A stretch of DNA of 26,390 nt from DATIHQ01 sp035480535 (GCA_035480535.1 DATIHQ010000063.1:1-26390); one strand, 5' to 3'; counted from the stretch's first letter, positions 14,626-24,209 are shown. Notes: a model not told the origin generated them from the sequence alone. Program-made: numbers and translations.

Positions 14626-16380
14626 TTATTTAAGTCGCCCGCGAAGAGCGTTAAGCTCGTTGAGAAGTGGTTGTGGCAGATGGGAACCAAAGAGCTGAAA
14701 ATAAGAGGCGAGCTCGTCGGTTTCATGAAGCCAAGCTTGCCGATCGATGGCGAGGAGTTGGGATGGGGAAAGAGAAAGATTGGAGAGATCGAGTGTTGTG
14801 GGGAGATAGCCGATGGGAGTTGTTTCTGCGGGGGCTTGGTTAGAGGTGCGCTCGAAAATCCACTTGAGAACACGGCTGTTTTCACCGAAGCCAGGCCAAA
14901 GAAAGCGGTTTGCGCTGTCTTTTTGGAACCAATTGACGTAATAGATGCGGGGCAGTTTATCGGGAGTGGAGAGGCGCCCCATCGCAAGCCAATGGGCGAA
15001 GTAATCTCCCATGTTGTAGCCGCAAAAAGGGAGCATCGCAAAGGGATCGTGGCGGAGTTTGCCCGTTTCTCCTTTGGCTGCGGCGGTGGTCTCTGAAGAA
15101 ACGCTGGCGCCGAGAAAAACGCCATGCTGCCAATTGAACGATTCAAAGACGAGGGGAACGGTGGAGGCTCTGCGGCCGCCAAAAATAATGGCGGAAATGG
15201 GAACGCCAAGGGGATCTTCGGCAGCGGGGTCGTAAATGGGACATTGTTTAGCTGAGACGGTGAAACGGGAATTGGGGTGGGCAGCGCTCTTGTGGGAATG
15301 GGGATCATATGGCGTGCCCAGCCAAGAGATAAGGCCGGGAGGGGGGCCTCCATCGATGTTTTCCCACCAAACGTCTTTATCTGAGGTGAGGGCGACGTTG
15401 GTGAAGATCGTATCGTGCGTAATGGTGCGCATGGCATTGGGATTGGTTTTCATGGAGGTGCCAGGCGCAACGCCAAAATAACCCGCTTCGGGATTGATAG
15501 CGTAAAGGCGCCCATCGGCTCCAAAACGCATCCAGGCAATGTCATCGCCGACACATTCCACTTTCCAGCCGGGAAGCGTGGGAGTGAGCATGGCGAGATT
15601 GGTTTTGCCGCAAGAGCTGGGAAAAGCGGCCGCAATATACTTTTTTTCCCCTTTGGGGTTGGTCAGGCCGAGAATGAGCATGTGTTCAGCCAGCCATTTT
15701 TCATCGCGGGCGAGGACAGACGCAATGCGGAGAGCAAAACATTTTTTGCCGAGCAAAGCATTGCCGCCGTAGCCGCTGCCAAAGGACCAAATGGCCCGCT
15801 CTTCTGGGAAATGGGCAATGACCCGATGCTCCGGATTGCAGGGCCAGGCAAGGTCTTTTTGGCCCGGTTTTAAGGGAACTCCAACGGAATGTACGCCGGG
15901 GATGAATGGATTTTGCCCCAGCTGCTCAAGGGCGCTTTTGCCCATTCGCGTCATCAGATACATATTTGCGACGACGTAGGGAGAATCGGTAATTTCGATT
16001 CCCACTCTGGAATGGTGGGAGTGGAGAGGCCCCATGCAATAGGGAATGACATACATCGTCCTCCCCTCCATGCAGCCTTGAAAAAGAGAGTTTAAGCGGC
16101 GGTGCATCTCGACGGGATCGAGCCAATTGTTGGTAGGGCCGGCATCTTCTTTGCGCTTGGAGCAGATGAACGTATTTTCTTCGACGCGGGCCACGTCGTC
16201 AGGATGGGAATGGCACCAAAAACTATGGGGGCGCTTTTGAGGATTGAGGGGAACAAAAGTGCCCGCATGAACCATTTCCGCTACAATGCGATTATATTCT
16301 TCTTTTGAACCATCGCATAGGTGAATGCGGGCAGGACGGCATAGAGCGGCAATCTCTTCGATCCATTTTCGATATTCCAT
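14626..16380 (-). CDS. pckG: Phosphoenolpyruvate carboxykinase, GTP-dependent
   Basis: The enzyme converts oxaloacetate and GTP to phosphoenolpyruvate, CO2 and GDP in the cytoplasm, feeding gluconeogenesis from TCA intermediates. The GTP-type class is shown by the P-loop FPSSCGKTN with the reactive cysteine near residue 257, by EDAGPTNNW and CMEGRTMYVIP in the N-terminal domain, by GDDIAWMRF and by IIFGGRRAST. At 584 residues from the ATG it is slightly short of the usual 590-620. An in-frame TTG at 16398 would add six residues; neither start has a clear ribosome binding site. It corresponds to CT710 of C. trachomatis and keeps its order after mreB, but an ABC exporter on the other strand now lies between them. 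It is divergent from that exporter. Confidence 0.95.
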   Translation of the reverse strand: MEYRKWIEEIAALCRPARIHLCDGSKEEYNRIVAEMVHAGTFVPLNPQKRPHSFWCHSHPDDVARVEENTFICSKRKEDAGPTNNWLDPVEMHRRLNSLFQGCMEGRTMYVIPYCMGPLHSHHSRVGIEITDSPYVVANMYLMTRMGKSALEQLGQNPFIPGVHSVGVPLKPGQKDLAWPCNPEHRVIAHFPEERAIWSFGSGYGGNALLGKKCFALRIASVLARDEKWLAEHMLILGLTNPKGEKKYIAAAFPSSCGKTNLAMLTPTLPGWKVECVGDDIAWMRFGADGRLYAINPEAGYFGVAPGTSMKTNPNAMRTITHDTIFTNVALTSDKDVWWENIDGGPPPGLISWLGTPYDPHSHKSAAHPNSRFTVSAKQCPIYDPAAEDPLGVPISAIIFGGRRASTVPLVFESFNWQHGVFLGASVSSETTAAAKGETGKLRHDPFAMLPFCGYNMGDYFAHWLAMGRLSTPDKLPRIYYVNWFQKDSANRFLWPGFGENSRVLKWIFERTSNQAPAETTPIGYLPTTLDLSNLSLSPSQLLAIDRQAWLHETDELASYFQLFGSHLPQPLLNELNALRGRLK

Positions 16381-16430
16381 CGACAGATAGGTTAGCAAAA
16401 AATAGATAAAAAGGAGTACTCTATTTAGCT

Positions 16431-17354
16431 ATGACTTCTGTACTGACTGTAAAAAACTTAAAAAAGAGCTACGGCAAAAAAAAGCCCTTTGTCGCGCTCG
16501 ATGCAATCTCTTTCGAATTAAAGAAGGGAGAGATTCTTGGCCTATTGGGGCCAAATGGCTCGGGAAAAACCACGACGATCCAAATGCTTTTGGGCGTATT
16601 GACGCCCACTTCTGGATCAATCTTTTATTTTGGGAAAGACTTTCAGACCCATCGATCCGAAAGCCTGCAATCGATCTCTTTTGCCAGCACCTACACGAGC
16701 TTGCCCTATCTTCTCACAATCAAAGAGAACTTGAAATTCTTTGGCCATCTCTACAGCATTCGGGACATTGAAGAAAAATCAATTCCCCTCTTGGACCGGT
16801 TTGGAATCTTAGAGAAACACAATAGCACAGTCGCTTCGCTTTCTGCCGGCCAGATCACTCGCTTGATGTTGGTGAAGGCCTTTTTGGTTAGGCCAAAGAT
16901 CGTTCTTTTGGATGAGCCCACCGCATCGCTCGATCCCGACATCTCGCTCGACGTTTGCAAATTCCTTTTGGAACAAAGGAAAGAGAATGGAGTCTCCATT
17001 CTTTTTACCTCCCATAAAATGGAAGAGGTGATGGAGCTTTGCGACCGGGCGATCTTCTTAAAAGAGGGGAAAATCATCGCCAATGATCTCCCGCGGAATT
17101 TGGCAAAGAGCATCTCTTCCCATCAGCTGCAGTTGACAATCGTCGACGGGATGAAAAGAACCTCCGCCATTGCGCAAAAACGGGGCCTGGTGCATCAAAT
17201 CGACAATCGGGTGATCCAGCTCACCCTGGATGAAAAAGAGATCCCCTCTTTTCTCAATGCTCTGATGCAAGAAGGGGTCAACTACGCCGGGATCCGAATT
17301 AAAGAGCCCTCTTTAGATGATTACTTCCGGCAAATTGCGGAGAAGAAACGATGA
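16431..17354 (+). CDS. ABC transporter ATP-binding protein (ABC-2 exporter type)
   Basis: The protein (307 residues) drives the permease encoded next to it by ATP hydrolysis at the inner membrane. Walker A GPNGSGKT is at 40-47, the signature SLSAGQ at 136-141, Walker B IVLLDEP at 157-163 and the switch His at 195. The Q-loop region reads ISFASTYTSLPYLLT and has no glutamine in the usual place, a feature I recall in one subgroup of such ATPases. A C-terminal extension of about 80 residues follows the core. AAGGAG lies about 14 bases before the ATG, which is far. The stop overlaps the start of the permease (ATGA). The substrate cannot be told from the sequence. Confidence 0.9.
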   Translation: MTSVLTVKNLKKSYGKKKPFVALDAISFELKKGEILGLLGPNGSGKTTTIQMLLGVLTPTSGSIFYFGKDFQTHRSESLQSISFASTYTSLPYLLTIKENLKFFGHLYSIRDIEEKSIPLLDRFGILEKHNSTVASLSAGQITRLMLVKAFLVRPKIVLLDEPTASLDPDISLDVCKFLLEQRKENGVSILFTSHKMEEVMELCDRAIFLKEGKIIANDLPRNLAKSISSHQLQLTIVDGMKRTSAIAQKRGLVHQIDNRVIQLTLDEKEIPSFLNALMQEGVNYAGIRIKEPSLDDYFRQIAEKKR

Positions 17355-18133
17355 ATCTAGATCGAATTTATGGCGTTTTCCTCCGCTACTTCTACACCAT
17401 GAAAAAGGGACTGCATCAACTTTGCGATCTCCTTTATTGGCCCTTCGTCGATATTCTTCTCTGGGGGCTCACCTCCGTTTGGATCCAAAACCAAAGCGAC
17501 ATCCATAATCTTCCTCTCATCTTGATGACGGGGCTAATTTTCTGGCAAATCGCCTGGCGCGGCTCAATCGACATTTCGGCCAACCTATTGCAAGAATATT
17601 GGCATCGCAACCTACTCAATCTCTTCTCCACTCCCCTAAAGCTCTCCGAATGGGTTGCCGGCCTTATTCTTCTCTCTTTTTGTAAATTATTCGTCACCAT
17701 CGGATTTGGAACTTTGCTCGTCTATATCTTCTATTCGCTGAACATCTTCGGCGTTGGATGGGATTTTATTCCCTTTGCCATCTCTTTAGTCATCTTTGGA
17801 TGGTCTCTCTCTTTCGTCGCCTCCAGCGCCATCATTCTTTGGGGACACAAAGTGGAGATGCTTGCCTGGATGATCGCCTTTGCCTTTGCTCCCTTCAGCG
17901 CTGTCTTCTATCCCGTTGAGATTCTTCCCGAGTGGGCGCAGCTCATCAGCTGGTGCCTCCCAACGACCTATATCTTCGAAGGAATGCGCCAAATCCTCAT
18001 AACAGGCCATTTCCCCCATCATTTCTATTGGATCAGCCTTGCGCTCGACGCCCTCTACCTAACAGGCGCCATCGCCCTCTTTCTCTTTGCCTTTGAACGC
18101 TCGCGCAACAAAGGCCTAGGCAGATTGGAATGA
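17351..18133 (+). CDS. ABC-2 type transporter permease
   Basis: A 260-residue membrane protein with six predicted helices, the standard size and topology of the ABC-2 permease family. The conserved part near the end reads FYPVEILPEWAQLISWCLP and then PTTYIFEGMRQ, typical of polysaccharide, drug or lipid exporters of this class. It is coupled to the ATPase gene by the ATGA overlap 17351-17354 and forms a complete two-component exporter, probably as a dimer of each chain. Its stop lies only four bases from the stop of convergent mreB, leaving no room for a separate terminator. This pair interrupts the mreB-pckG order known in Chlamydia. Substrate unknown. Confidence 0.88.
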   Translation: MNLDRIYGVFLRYFYTMKKGLHQLCDLLYWPFVDILLWGLTSVWIQNQSDIHNLPLILMTGLIFWQIAWRGSIDISANLLQEYWHRNLLNLFSTPLKLSEWVAGLILLSFCKLFVTIGFGTLLVYIFYSLNIFGVGWDFIPFAISLVIFGWSLSFVASSAIILWGHKVEMLAWMIAFAFAPFSAVFYPVEILPEWAQLISWCLPTTYIFEGMRQILITGHFPHHFYWISLALDALYLTGAIALFLFAFERSRNKGLGRLE

Positions 18134-18137
18134 TTTT

Positions 18138-19229
18138 TTAGAGGGTTTTTCTCTTCTTGAATTTGTCGAGGTGCTCGAGCGCTTTGCCGGTGCCTAGGCA
18201 GACGGCTAGGAGTGGGTTGGGTGCGACGAAGACGGGAAGACCCGTTTCTTTGATGAGAGCTTTATCGATTCCTTTCATGAGGGCGCCGCCGCCGGCGAGG
18301 ACCATGCCCCGCTCGACGAGGTCGGCTGCAAGCTCGGGAGGACATTTTTCGAGGGTGAGTTTGACACTTTCAATGATCTGCTGAATCGGTTCAGCGAGAC
18401 ATTCGCGGATTTCTACGGAGTTAATGCGCTTGGTGATCGGGAGGCCCGCCACTTGGTCGCGGCCGCGCACTTCCATTTCCAATTCATTGTTGCCCAGCGG
18501 ATAGGCTGAGCCAATCGTCATCTTGATTTCTTCGGCCGTTCTCGGTCCAATCATCAAGTTGTAGGTGCGGCGCATGTAATTCATGATGCAGTCGTCAAAC
18601 TCATCCCCCGCAATGCGGAGAGAGCGGGCCTCGACGGTGCCGCCCAATGAGATGATGGCGATTTCCGTCGTACCGCCGCCAATGTCGATGATCATATTGC
18701 CCGACGGCTCATGCACGGGAAGATCGACGCCAATGGCCGCAGCCATCGCCTCTTCGATCAAAATCACTTCTTGCGCGCCTGCGTGCAGCGCGGAGTCTTC
18801 CACCGCTCGTTTTTCCACGCCGGTGATGCCAGAGGGAACGGCGATCAAGATACGAGGGCGGAACAAACTTCTTGCCGGAGTGACGCGTTTCAGAAGCGCC
18901 TTAATCATCCCTTCGGCGATTTCAAAATCGGCGATCACACCGTCTTTCATCGGGCGAACGGCGTGAATCTTGCGCGGCGTCTTGCCGAGCATCAATTTCG
19001 CTTTGTGGCCAACGGCGAGCACTTCATTGGTCAATGAATCGACAGCCACCACCGAGGGCTCAGCCAAAACAATCCCCTTGCCTCGGACATACACAAGCGT
19101 GTTGGCAGTCCCAAGGTCGATCCCGATGTCGCTAGAAAAAATCCCCGACAAGCGGCTCATCCGCTTCATCACGATGGATTTGAGATGTTTTAAAGTTTGA
19201 ATCGCTTGATCGGCTGTCGTCTGCTTCAT
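18138..19229 (-). CDS. mreB: Rod-shape protein MreB (bacterial actin)
   Basis: MreB forms membrane-bound filaments that guide peptidoglycan synthesis; in Chlamydiae, which lack FtsZ, it acts in septal peptidoglycan formation and division. The actin-fold motifs are intact: phosphate 1 IGIDLGTANTLVYVRG near 35-50, phosphate 2 IDIGGGTTE, and the adenosine motif VLAGGGALMKG. At 363 residues it has a basic N-terminal tail of about 33 residues before the fold, as I recall for chlamydial MreB. The start used lies six bases after the helicase stop; internal Met21 and Met24 are alternatives and no clear ribosome binding site is seen. It is co-transcribed with the SNF2 helicase, as CT708-CT709 are in C. 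trachomatis. Confidence 0.96.
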   Translation of the reverse strand: MKQTTADQAIQTLKHLKSIVMKRMSRLSGIFSSDIGIDLGTANTLVYVRGKGIVLAEPSVVAVDSLTNEVLAVGHKAKLMLGKTPRKIHAVRPMKDGVIADFEIAEGMIKALLKRVTPARSLFRPRILIAVPSGITGVEKRAVEDSALHAGAQEVILIEEAMAAAIGVDLPVHEPSGNMIIDIGGGTTEIAIISLGGTVEARSLRIAGDEFDDCIMNYMRRTYNLMIGPRTAEEIKMTIGSAYPLGNNELEMEVRGRDQVAGLPITKRINSVEIRECLAEPIQQIIESVKLTLEKCPPELAADLVERGMVLAGGGALMKGIDKALIKETGLPVFVAPNPLLAVCLGTGKALEHLDKFKKRKTL

Positions 19230-19235
19230 AATTTT

Positions 19236-22200
19236 TTATGTTTGCAATAATTCGAGGACGTCTTCCCACGTCAATTTAGCAATTGCCTCATCATCGCAGC
19301 TCACCACTTTCTTGACCAATCCTTTTTTGCGACGCTGCATCTCCACTATCTTCTCTTCAATGGTATTCAACGTGATGAGTTTGTACGCAGAGACGGAATT
19401 TTTCTGGCCAATGCGGTGAACGCGGTCTGTCGCCTGATTTTCCACTGCGGGGTTCCACCACATGTCGTAATGAATCACCGTGTCCGCGCCGACGAGATTC
19501 AATCCTGTTCCTCCCGCCTTCAGCGAAACGAGGAAGACAGGGATGTCGTTATTTTCATTGAATTCCTTCACGATTTCTAGGCGATTTTTCGTCGTTCCAT
19601 CGAGATAAGAGAAGGGAATTCCCCTTTGCTCAAAATCTTCTCGCATGATTTGCAGCATTCGGGTGTATTGGCTAAAGATGACCGTCTTATGTTTGCTCTC
19701 AACAAGTGTTTGCAGCAGCTCAAGCAGCATGTCGTACTTGGATGAATCGCCCATCTCTGCTTTTTCTTTGGCAAAAATCGCCGGGTGGCAGCAGATTTGC
19801 TTGAGGCGCGTGAGGGTGGCCAAAACATGGATCTGCACTTTGTCGAATCCATCGCGCTCGACGAGTTTGACCAGTTCGTCTCGAGCGGAGGCGGCATACG
19901 ATTTGTAGAGCTCCATTTGCACATTCGAGAGCTGGCAGTGGTAGACGATCTCCGAAACGGGGGGGAGATCTTTCAACACATCGCTCTTAATGCGGCGCAA
20001 AATGAAGGGAGAGACTTTTTTCTTGAGATACTCGATATTCTGCGCGTGCTGCGCCCCTGTCACCCGAATGTATTTTTCGACAAAGCGGTCGTAGGTGCTT
20101 AAAAATCCGGGCATGAGGAAGTCCATCAAGCTCCAGAGTTCATCGAGCGAATTCTCAATGGGCGTTCCCGTGAGGATAAGGCGGTGGGCCGCTTGGATCA
20201 TTTTTACTGATTTCGCATTGCGCGTGCCCCGATTCTTAATGTGCTGCGCCTCGTCGAGAATCGCGTAGCTCAGCGGCATCTGCGCATAGGTTTCGATATC
20301 TTTTTGCATCAAAGTGTATGAGGTGATAATCACATCGTACTCCCCCATTTTCGCGAGGAGTTTCTTCCGCTGGTTGGGAATTCCGTCGATCACAATCGTG
20401 CGCAATTTCGGGTTGAACTTATGGAGCTCTTCTTTCCAATTGTATAAAAGCGATGTGGGGCAAACAATGAGAGATCGGGCCTCTTTATTCTTGTTGTGAT
20501 TCTGCGTGATGGCGACAATCGCCTGGACTGTCTTTCCCAGCCCCATATCATCGGCTAAAATTCCATTCAAGAACATGAGGCGGAGCCTTTCTAGCCAATG
20601 AACCCCTTCCGTTTGATAGGGTCTGAGTTCCGCGTTGATCTCTTTTGGAATCGGCGAGGGAGCAAGCGCTGTTTCACCGAGCATTTGGCTGCGAATTTCT
20701 AACAGCTGTTTCGACATTTTAAAGTCGACAGGAAGCCCATCAAAGGCCTTTGGATCGATCGTTGCTAAATTCCAGAGCGGTTTTTGCTCTTTATGGTCGT
20801 CGAGTTTTTTAATTCCCAGCTCATCGAAGAGCTGCACGAGCTTTGAAATCCTCTCCAAATCGAGAACGAGAATTTTGGAAAAGCGAGAGGTCGTCTCTTT
20901 GCTTTTTTTCGCGTCGAGTTCCAGATAAGAGCGCTTCGCTGCGAGACATTCCCAAAGAAGTTCGAGTTTTACGCCGCGCAAAGTCCCTTCCACTTTCAGA
21001 TCGATCTCATAATAGCCCACTGTATTGCACGCATCGAGATTGAGTTTGAAGGTCGTTTCATCATAGAGGAATTGATCGAGGAGATTTTGGGGACATTCAA
21101 AGTGAACCCGATGTTGATTGCGCGGGATCACACCCGTCATAAATTCGACGATTTTCTTCTCGGTTTTTGCGAGATAGGTGCCCACTTGGGGATTGAAAAT
21201 GAAATCTTGGAATAGATCCTCTACAATCTGCCTTTCTTCCACGAGATTGCGCGCTAAAATTCCCTGCGGCGTGACAAAGGTCTTGATGTTGTCGTAGGTG
21301 AGTTTGCCAGCCACGGAAGACACCTCTTGCCCATCGTAAGAGAAAAAGAGAGCGGCCTCCAATTCTCCATCGAGATAGGAGAGATGGCAGCGGGCTCCCA
21401 ACTTTCCAGCAAAGGGCAGCGTGACGAATTTTTCGATGATCTCGCAGTTCGCGACCTCTGCAAAACGCTTCAGTTCAGGCAGCGCATTTTCGACAAAGGT
21501 CCCAAACAAAGGCTCCGGAACCGTCATGTCGCGGATCGTGATCAAATTCAATAAATGGGTCCGCTTGATATGAGGTGGAAAGCGATAATAGGTATCTTGG
21601 TAGAGCATCCCGGGCTGCGCGCACTCAAAAAGAGTCGCTTCATCGACGCTCAATTCATTTTCCCCCGCGACTAACTTAGGTTTGAATAAGATTTTTGCAG
21701 CGGGCGGCTCAATGTATTCCAGTTGGAAGCGGAAAGTGACGAAATGAGGCGAATAGCGGAGTGGGGTTTCTAACGTCCCCAGATAAAGGCAGGGTAAAAT
21801 CGGCAATTCCTCATCGAGATCTTTAAATCCGCGCGGCCCCGATTGCCGCAGGGCGATCTCATGCGTCTTCGCGAGCAAAACCCCAAATACTTCGGGATCC
21901 ACCTGCGCAATTCTCTGCGTCCGTTCATTTTGAGTCGGCTCTTGAACGCGGGCATTTTCCATGATCATCTGCAGAAGAGTGCCCCCCAGTTCATCAAAGC
22001 TCTTCAACGAGAAAAAGAGGCGGCGTCCCCCGACAAACAAAGGCTCTTCATAGCGGAGAGCCTCTAAAAATCCTTTCAATTGGGAAATCTGGAGCGGTTT
22101 TGAGCGGAAGGGCAAACGCAACGCCAGCTGAAACTCAACTTTTTTATCTCCCTGATGGAGCGATTGAGGATTGAAAATCACCGCCAATTCCGCTTGCGCT

Positions 22201-22709
22201 AATGAACTCTCTTCCTGCGGCAAAAAGAAAGGGGAATGGGAAAGCGCATCGGAAGAGGCTACATATTCTTGCAACACTTGCTTTTGATAGCGGGCATCTT
22301 GTTTGACAACTTCTTTTGTCTCCGCTTCCTTGATCGCATCGATCAACTCTTGCTTTTCCTCAGTATCCAATCCCTCATTTTTCGCAATATCGGCTTCTTT
22401 AGAATATTCGATGAGAAGGGAATCGATTTTCTCCTCTAAAAAGAAAATGAGGGCGGCTAAGTGTTGGCAATCGAAACGGCTGGGACAATCGCAATTTGTG
22501 TGCACGGCTTGCGACTCGAAGCGATCCACTTCAATTTCACTTTCATACGTATTTTCGAAATTGCCCAGAATTTTGCTGCTAAAGCGGATCGTCTCATTGT
22601 CGAGGCGCAAGATTTTCGCGGTGACAATTTTATTCTTCTCGTAGAGCTGCCGGCCCTCTTTTAGAATCGCTGAAGAAAAATCTTGTTTGAGTTTACGAAA
22701 GTTTAACAT
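19236..22709 (-). CDS. SNF2/SWI-type helicase-like ATPase with SWIM zinc finger
   Basis: This 1157-residue protein corresponds in length and order to CT708 of Chlamydia. It begins with a SWIM zinc finger (CDC at 73-75, then C81 and H83), followed by a long bacterial SNF2 N-terminal region. The ATPase core has Walker A DDMGLGKT (Lys near 726), the DEAQ box near 819-822, TGTPIENSLDELWSLM, and at the C-terminal lobe LKAGGTGLNL and ATDRVHRIGQ. Such proteins translocate on double-stranded DNA and remodel protein-DNA contacts rather than unwind strands; the precise role in bacteria, perhaps with RNA polymerase or the nucleoid, is unclear. AAAAGG precedes the ATG closely. It is the first gene of the unit with mreB. 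Confidence 0.93.
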   Translation of the reverse strand: MLNFRKLKQDFSSAILKEGRQLYEKNKIVTAKILRLDNETIRFSSKILGNFENTYESEIEVDRFESQAVHTNCDCPSRFDCQHLAALIFFLEEKIDSLLIEYSKEADIAKNEGLDTEEKQELIDAIKEAETKEVVKQDARYQKQVLQEYVASSDALSHSPFFLPQEESSLAQAELAVIFNPQSLHQGDKKVEFQLALRLPFRSKPLQISQLKGFLEALRYEEPLFVGGRRLFFSLKSFDELGGTLLQMIMENARVQEPTQNERTQRIAQVDPEVFGVLLAKTHEIALRQSGPRGFKDLDEELPILPCLYLGTLETPLRYSPHFVTFRFQLEYIEPPAAKILFKPKLVAGENELSVDEATLFECAQPGMLYQDTYYRFPPHIKRTHLLNLITIRDMTVPEPLFGTFVENALPELKRFAEVANCEIIEKFVTLPFAGKLGARCHLSYLDGELEAALFFSYDGQEVSSVAGKLTYDNIKTFVTPQGILARNLVEERQIVEDLFQDFIFNPQVGTYLAKTEKKIVEFMTGVIPRNQHRVHFECPQNLLDQFLYDETTFKLNLDACNTVGYYEIDLKVEGTLRGVKLELLWECLAAKRSYLELDAKKSKETTSRFSKILVLDLERISKLVQLFDELGIKKLDDHKEQKPLWNLATIDPKAFDGLPVDFKMSKQLLEIRSQMLGETALAPSPIPKEINAELRPYQTEGVHWLERLRLMFLNGILADDMGLGKTVQAIVAITQNHNKNKEARSLIVCPTSLLYNWKEELHKFNPKLRTIVIDGIPNQRKKLLAKMGEYDVIITSYTLMQKDIETYAQMPLSYAILDEAQHIKNRGTRNAKSVKMIQAAHRLILTGTPIENSLDELWSLMDFLMPGFLSTYDRFVEKYIRVTGAQHAQNIEYLKKKVSPFILRRIKSDVLKDLPPVSEIVYHCQLSNVQMELYKSYAASARDELVKLVERDGFDKVQIHVLATLTRLKQICCHPAIFAKEKAEMGDSSKYDMLLELLQTLVESKHKTVIFSQYTRMLQIMREDFEQRGIPFSYLDGTTKNRLEIVKEFNENNDIPVFLVSLKAGGTGLNLVGADTVIHYDMWWNPAVENQATDRVHRIGQKNSVSAYKLITLNTIEEKIVEMQRRKKGLVKKVVSCDDEAIAKLTWEDVLELLQT

Positions 22710-22933
22710 AGGCCTTTTCCCAGACTATGAAGGCGTTTGCAATTTGATGGATTGATGATTTGCAAAAGCCCTCGCAACTACATTTGTTCCGAAGATTTGG
22801 TTTTACAGATTTTTTATAACCTACGCAACCAAAAAAAATTTATCACAATTTCGAAACATTAATGGGGGTTAATTGAAAAGGTTTTTTCGACATCCTCCTT
22901 AAGTGCGCAACAGATTTACACCAAACAACTTAA

Positions 22934-24163
22934 TTAGCAACTAAGAAGTTTCACCCACTGAAGAATAAAAATAGAAAAAGCAAATGATCCTGCGATTATT
23001 AACGACCATTTGCCGCCAGACACTTGATAGTCGCCTGTGAATTTTCTGCGATAACGGCCAATCCATACCATTGCAACAGGAATCAAACCTGAAAGAAGTG
23101 CGTCTCCAAATCCCCCGCTGAGATCTAGAAAATCGAGCAGCGCTCGCGGAAAACAGATCGCCAAAATCAAAGAAGGGACTAAAGAAAGAACAGTAATCCA
23201 TTTTTTGCTCAGTTCGATCGAGATCCCTTTGAATAGATCTTTGATGAAATCAAAAAGAGCGATCGACAAACCAAAATAAGAAGTCACGAGGGCCAAAAAT
23301 GCAAATCCATCCATTAAAGGAAGAAGAAAAGCGCTATTGAAGTGCGCTTTTACAGGCTCGGTGATCATCGAACCATTTTTAAAGGCTTCTTGCAATCCGC
23401 CTGCGCCTTCAAACGGGATCACGCCATGGATCACGAGAAGCCACAGAAAGTAGACTGCAAATGGGATCGCAGTGCCGATCACCACCGATTTTTTCAGATC
23501 GCGAGCCTCATAATTTAAATAGGAACAAAGCGACGGAACAATCATCTGATAACTAAACGCAGCAAAAATCAACGGGAAAGAATTGAGACCTTGCAGCCAG
23601 GCAGATCGGTAGGCTAAATAATCCATGTGGAGGCCAAAAAATCCGACTCCGACTAAATAGCAATAGATCGCGCCCATTAAGATGATGAACCAGCCATTCA
23701 TTTTTCCAATGAATGCCACCCCTAAATATACGATGCTTCCAAAGATCAACGTAAAAAGGGCGCAGCTGGCGCCATAGCCGATTGAGATGCCCGTAAAGTC
23801 TAGGATCCAACGATCGATCAGCAAAGCGCCGCCTGAAGTATAAGCTACAAGAGAGGCGACGTTCATGAATAAATAGAGGACTAAGCTCAGCGCTTTCCCC
23901 GCTTTTCCCAATAAAAGCTGGGTCATGGAGGAAAAATGAACCCCCTCTTTCAGCCATAGGGTCGTTTCTACGAGAAGCAATCCCGTAAACGTCATGAAAA
24001 TCCAGGTGGCCAAAAGAATCAGAAATGAGATGAAAAAACCAGCCTCTGCTGTTTGGATCGGCATGGCAAGCATGCCTCCGCCGACACAAGTGCCGGAAAC
24101 CAATAAAATCCCTCTCCAGGAAGAAGTTTTTGCCGCTTCCCTGCTTTGCGAAATTGTAGTCAT
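22934..24163 (-). CDS. tyrP: Aromatic amino acid permease, TyrP/HAAAP family (second copy)
   Basis: A 409-residue protein with about 11 helices and the family's first-helix signature GTCVGGGMLAMPIQTAEAG (about 24-42). It is a diverged paralogue of the permease at 10575-11819. It imports tyrosine, tryptophan or a related amino acid across the inner membrane, important for a host-dependent bacterium. The ATG at 24163 has no Shine-Dalgarno sequence; directly before it are six T residues and a short hairpin, so its own transcript may start elsewhere or it may depend on regulated read-through from the upstream secreted-protein gene (46 bases away). The 224 bases after its stop hold no gene and no strong terminator. 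Confidence 0.87.
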   Translation of the reverse strand: MTTISQSREAAKTSSWRGILLVSGTCVGGGMLAMPIQTAEAGFFISFLILLATWIFMTFTGLLLVETTLWLKEGVHFSSMTQLLLGKAGKALSLVLYLFMNVASLVAYTSGGALLIDRWILDFTGISIGYGASCALFTLIFGSIVYLGVAFIGKMNGWFIILMGAIYCYLVGVGFFGLHMDYLAYRSAWLQGLNSFPLIFAAFSYQMIVPSLCSYLNYEARDLKKSVVIGTAIPFAVYFLWLLVIHGVIPFEGAGGLQEAFKNGSMITEPVKAHFNSAFLLPLMDGFAFLALVTSYFGLSIALFDFIKDLFKGISIELSKKWITVLSLVPSLILAICFPRALLDFLDLSGGFGDALLSGLIPVAMVWIGRYRRKFTGDYQVSGGKWSLIIAGSFAFSIFILQWVKLLSC

Positions 24164-24171
24164 TTAAAAAA

Positions 24172-24203
24172 CCAAATAATTTGGGAAGTATTTAACCATA
24201 CTT
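24172..24203 (-). terminator. Two tandem hairpins, the second followed by T6
   Basis: On the minus strand, AAGTAT/ATACTT form a six-pair stem with a six-base loop (24203-24186). CCAAA/TTTGG then form a five-pair stem (24184-24172), followed at once by six T and, two bases later, the tyrP ATG. The second has the form of a weak intrinsic terminator for the gene at 24210, or of an attenuator for tyrP. Confidence 0.4.
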
Positions 24204-24209
24204 TATAGA

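Noticed and set aside
14604..15873. Overlapping open frames on both strands inside pckG
   Set aside because: They are shadows of a high-GC, well conserved enzyme gene and have no ribosome binding site or family motif.
22710..22933. Possible tRNA or small RNA gene between the helicase and tyrP
   Set aside because: No cloverleaf could be folded by eye. There is only an AT-rich spacer with a repeated TTTGCAA and a 16-codon frame whose AGGAGG abuts its ATG, which is poor spacing.
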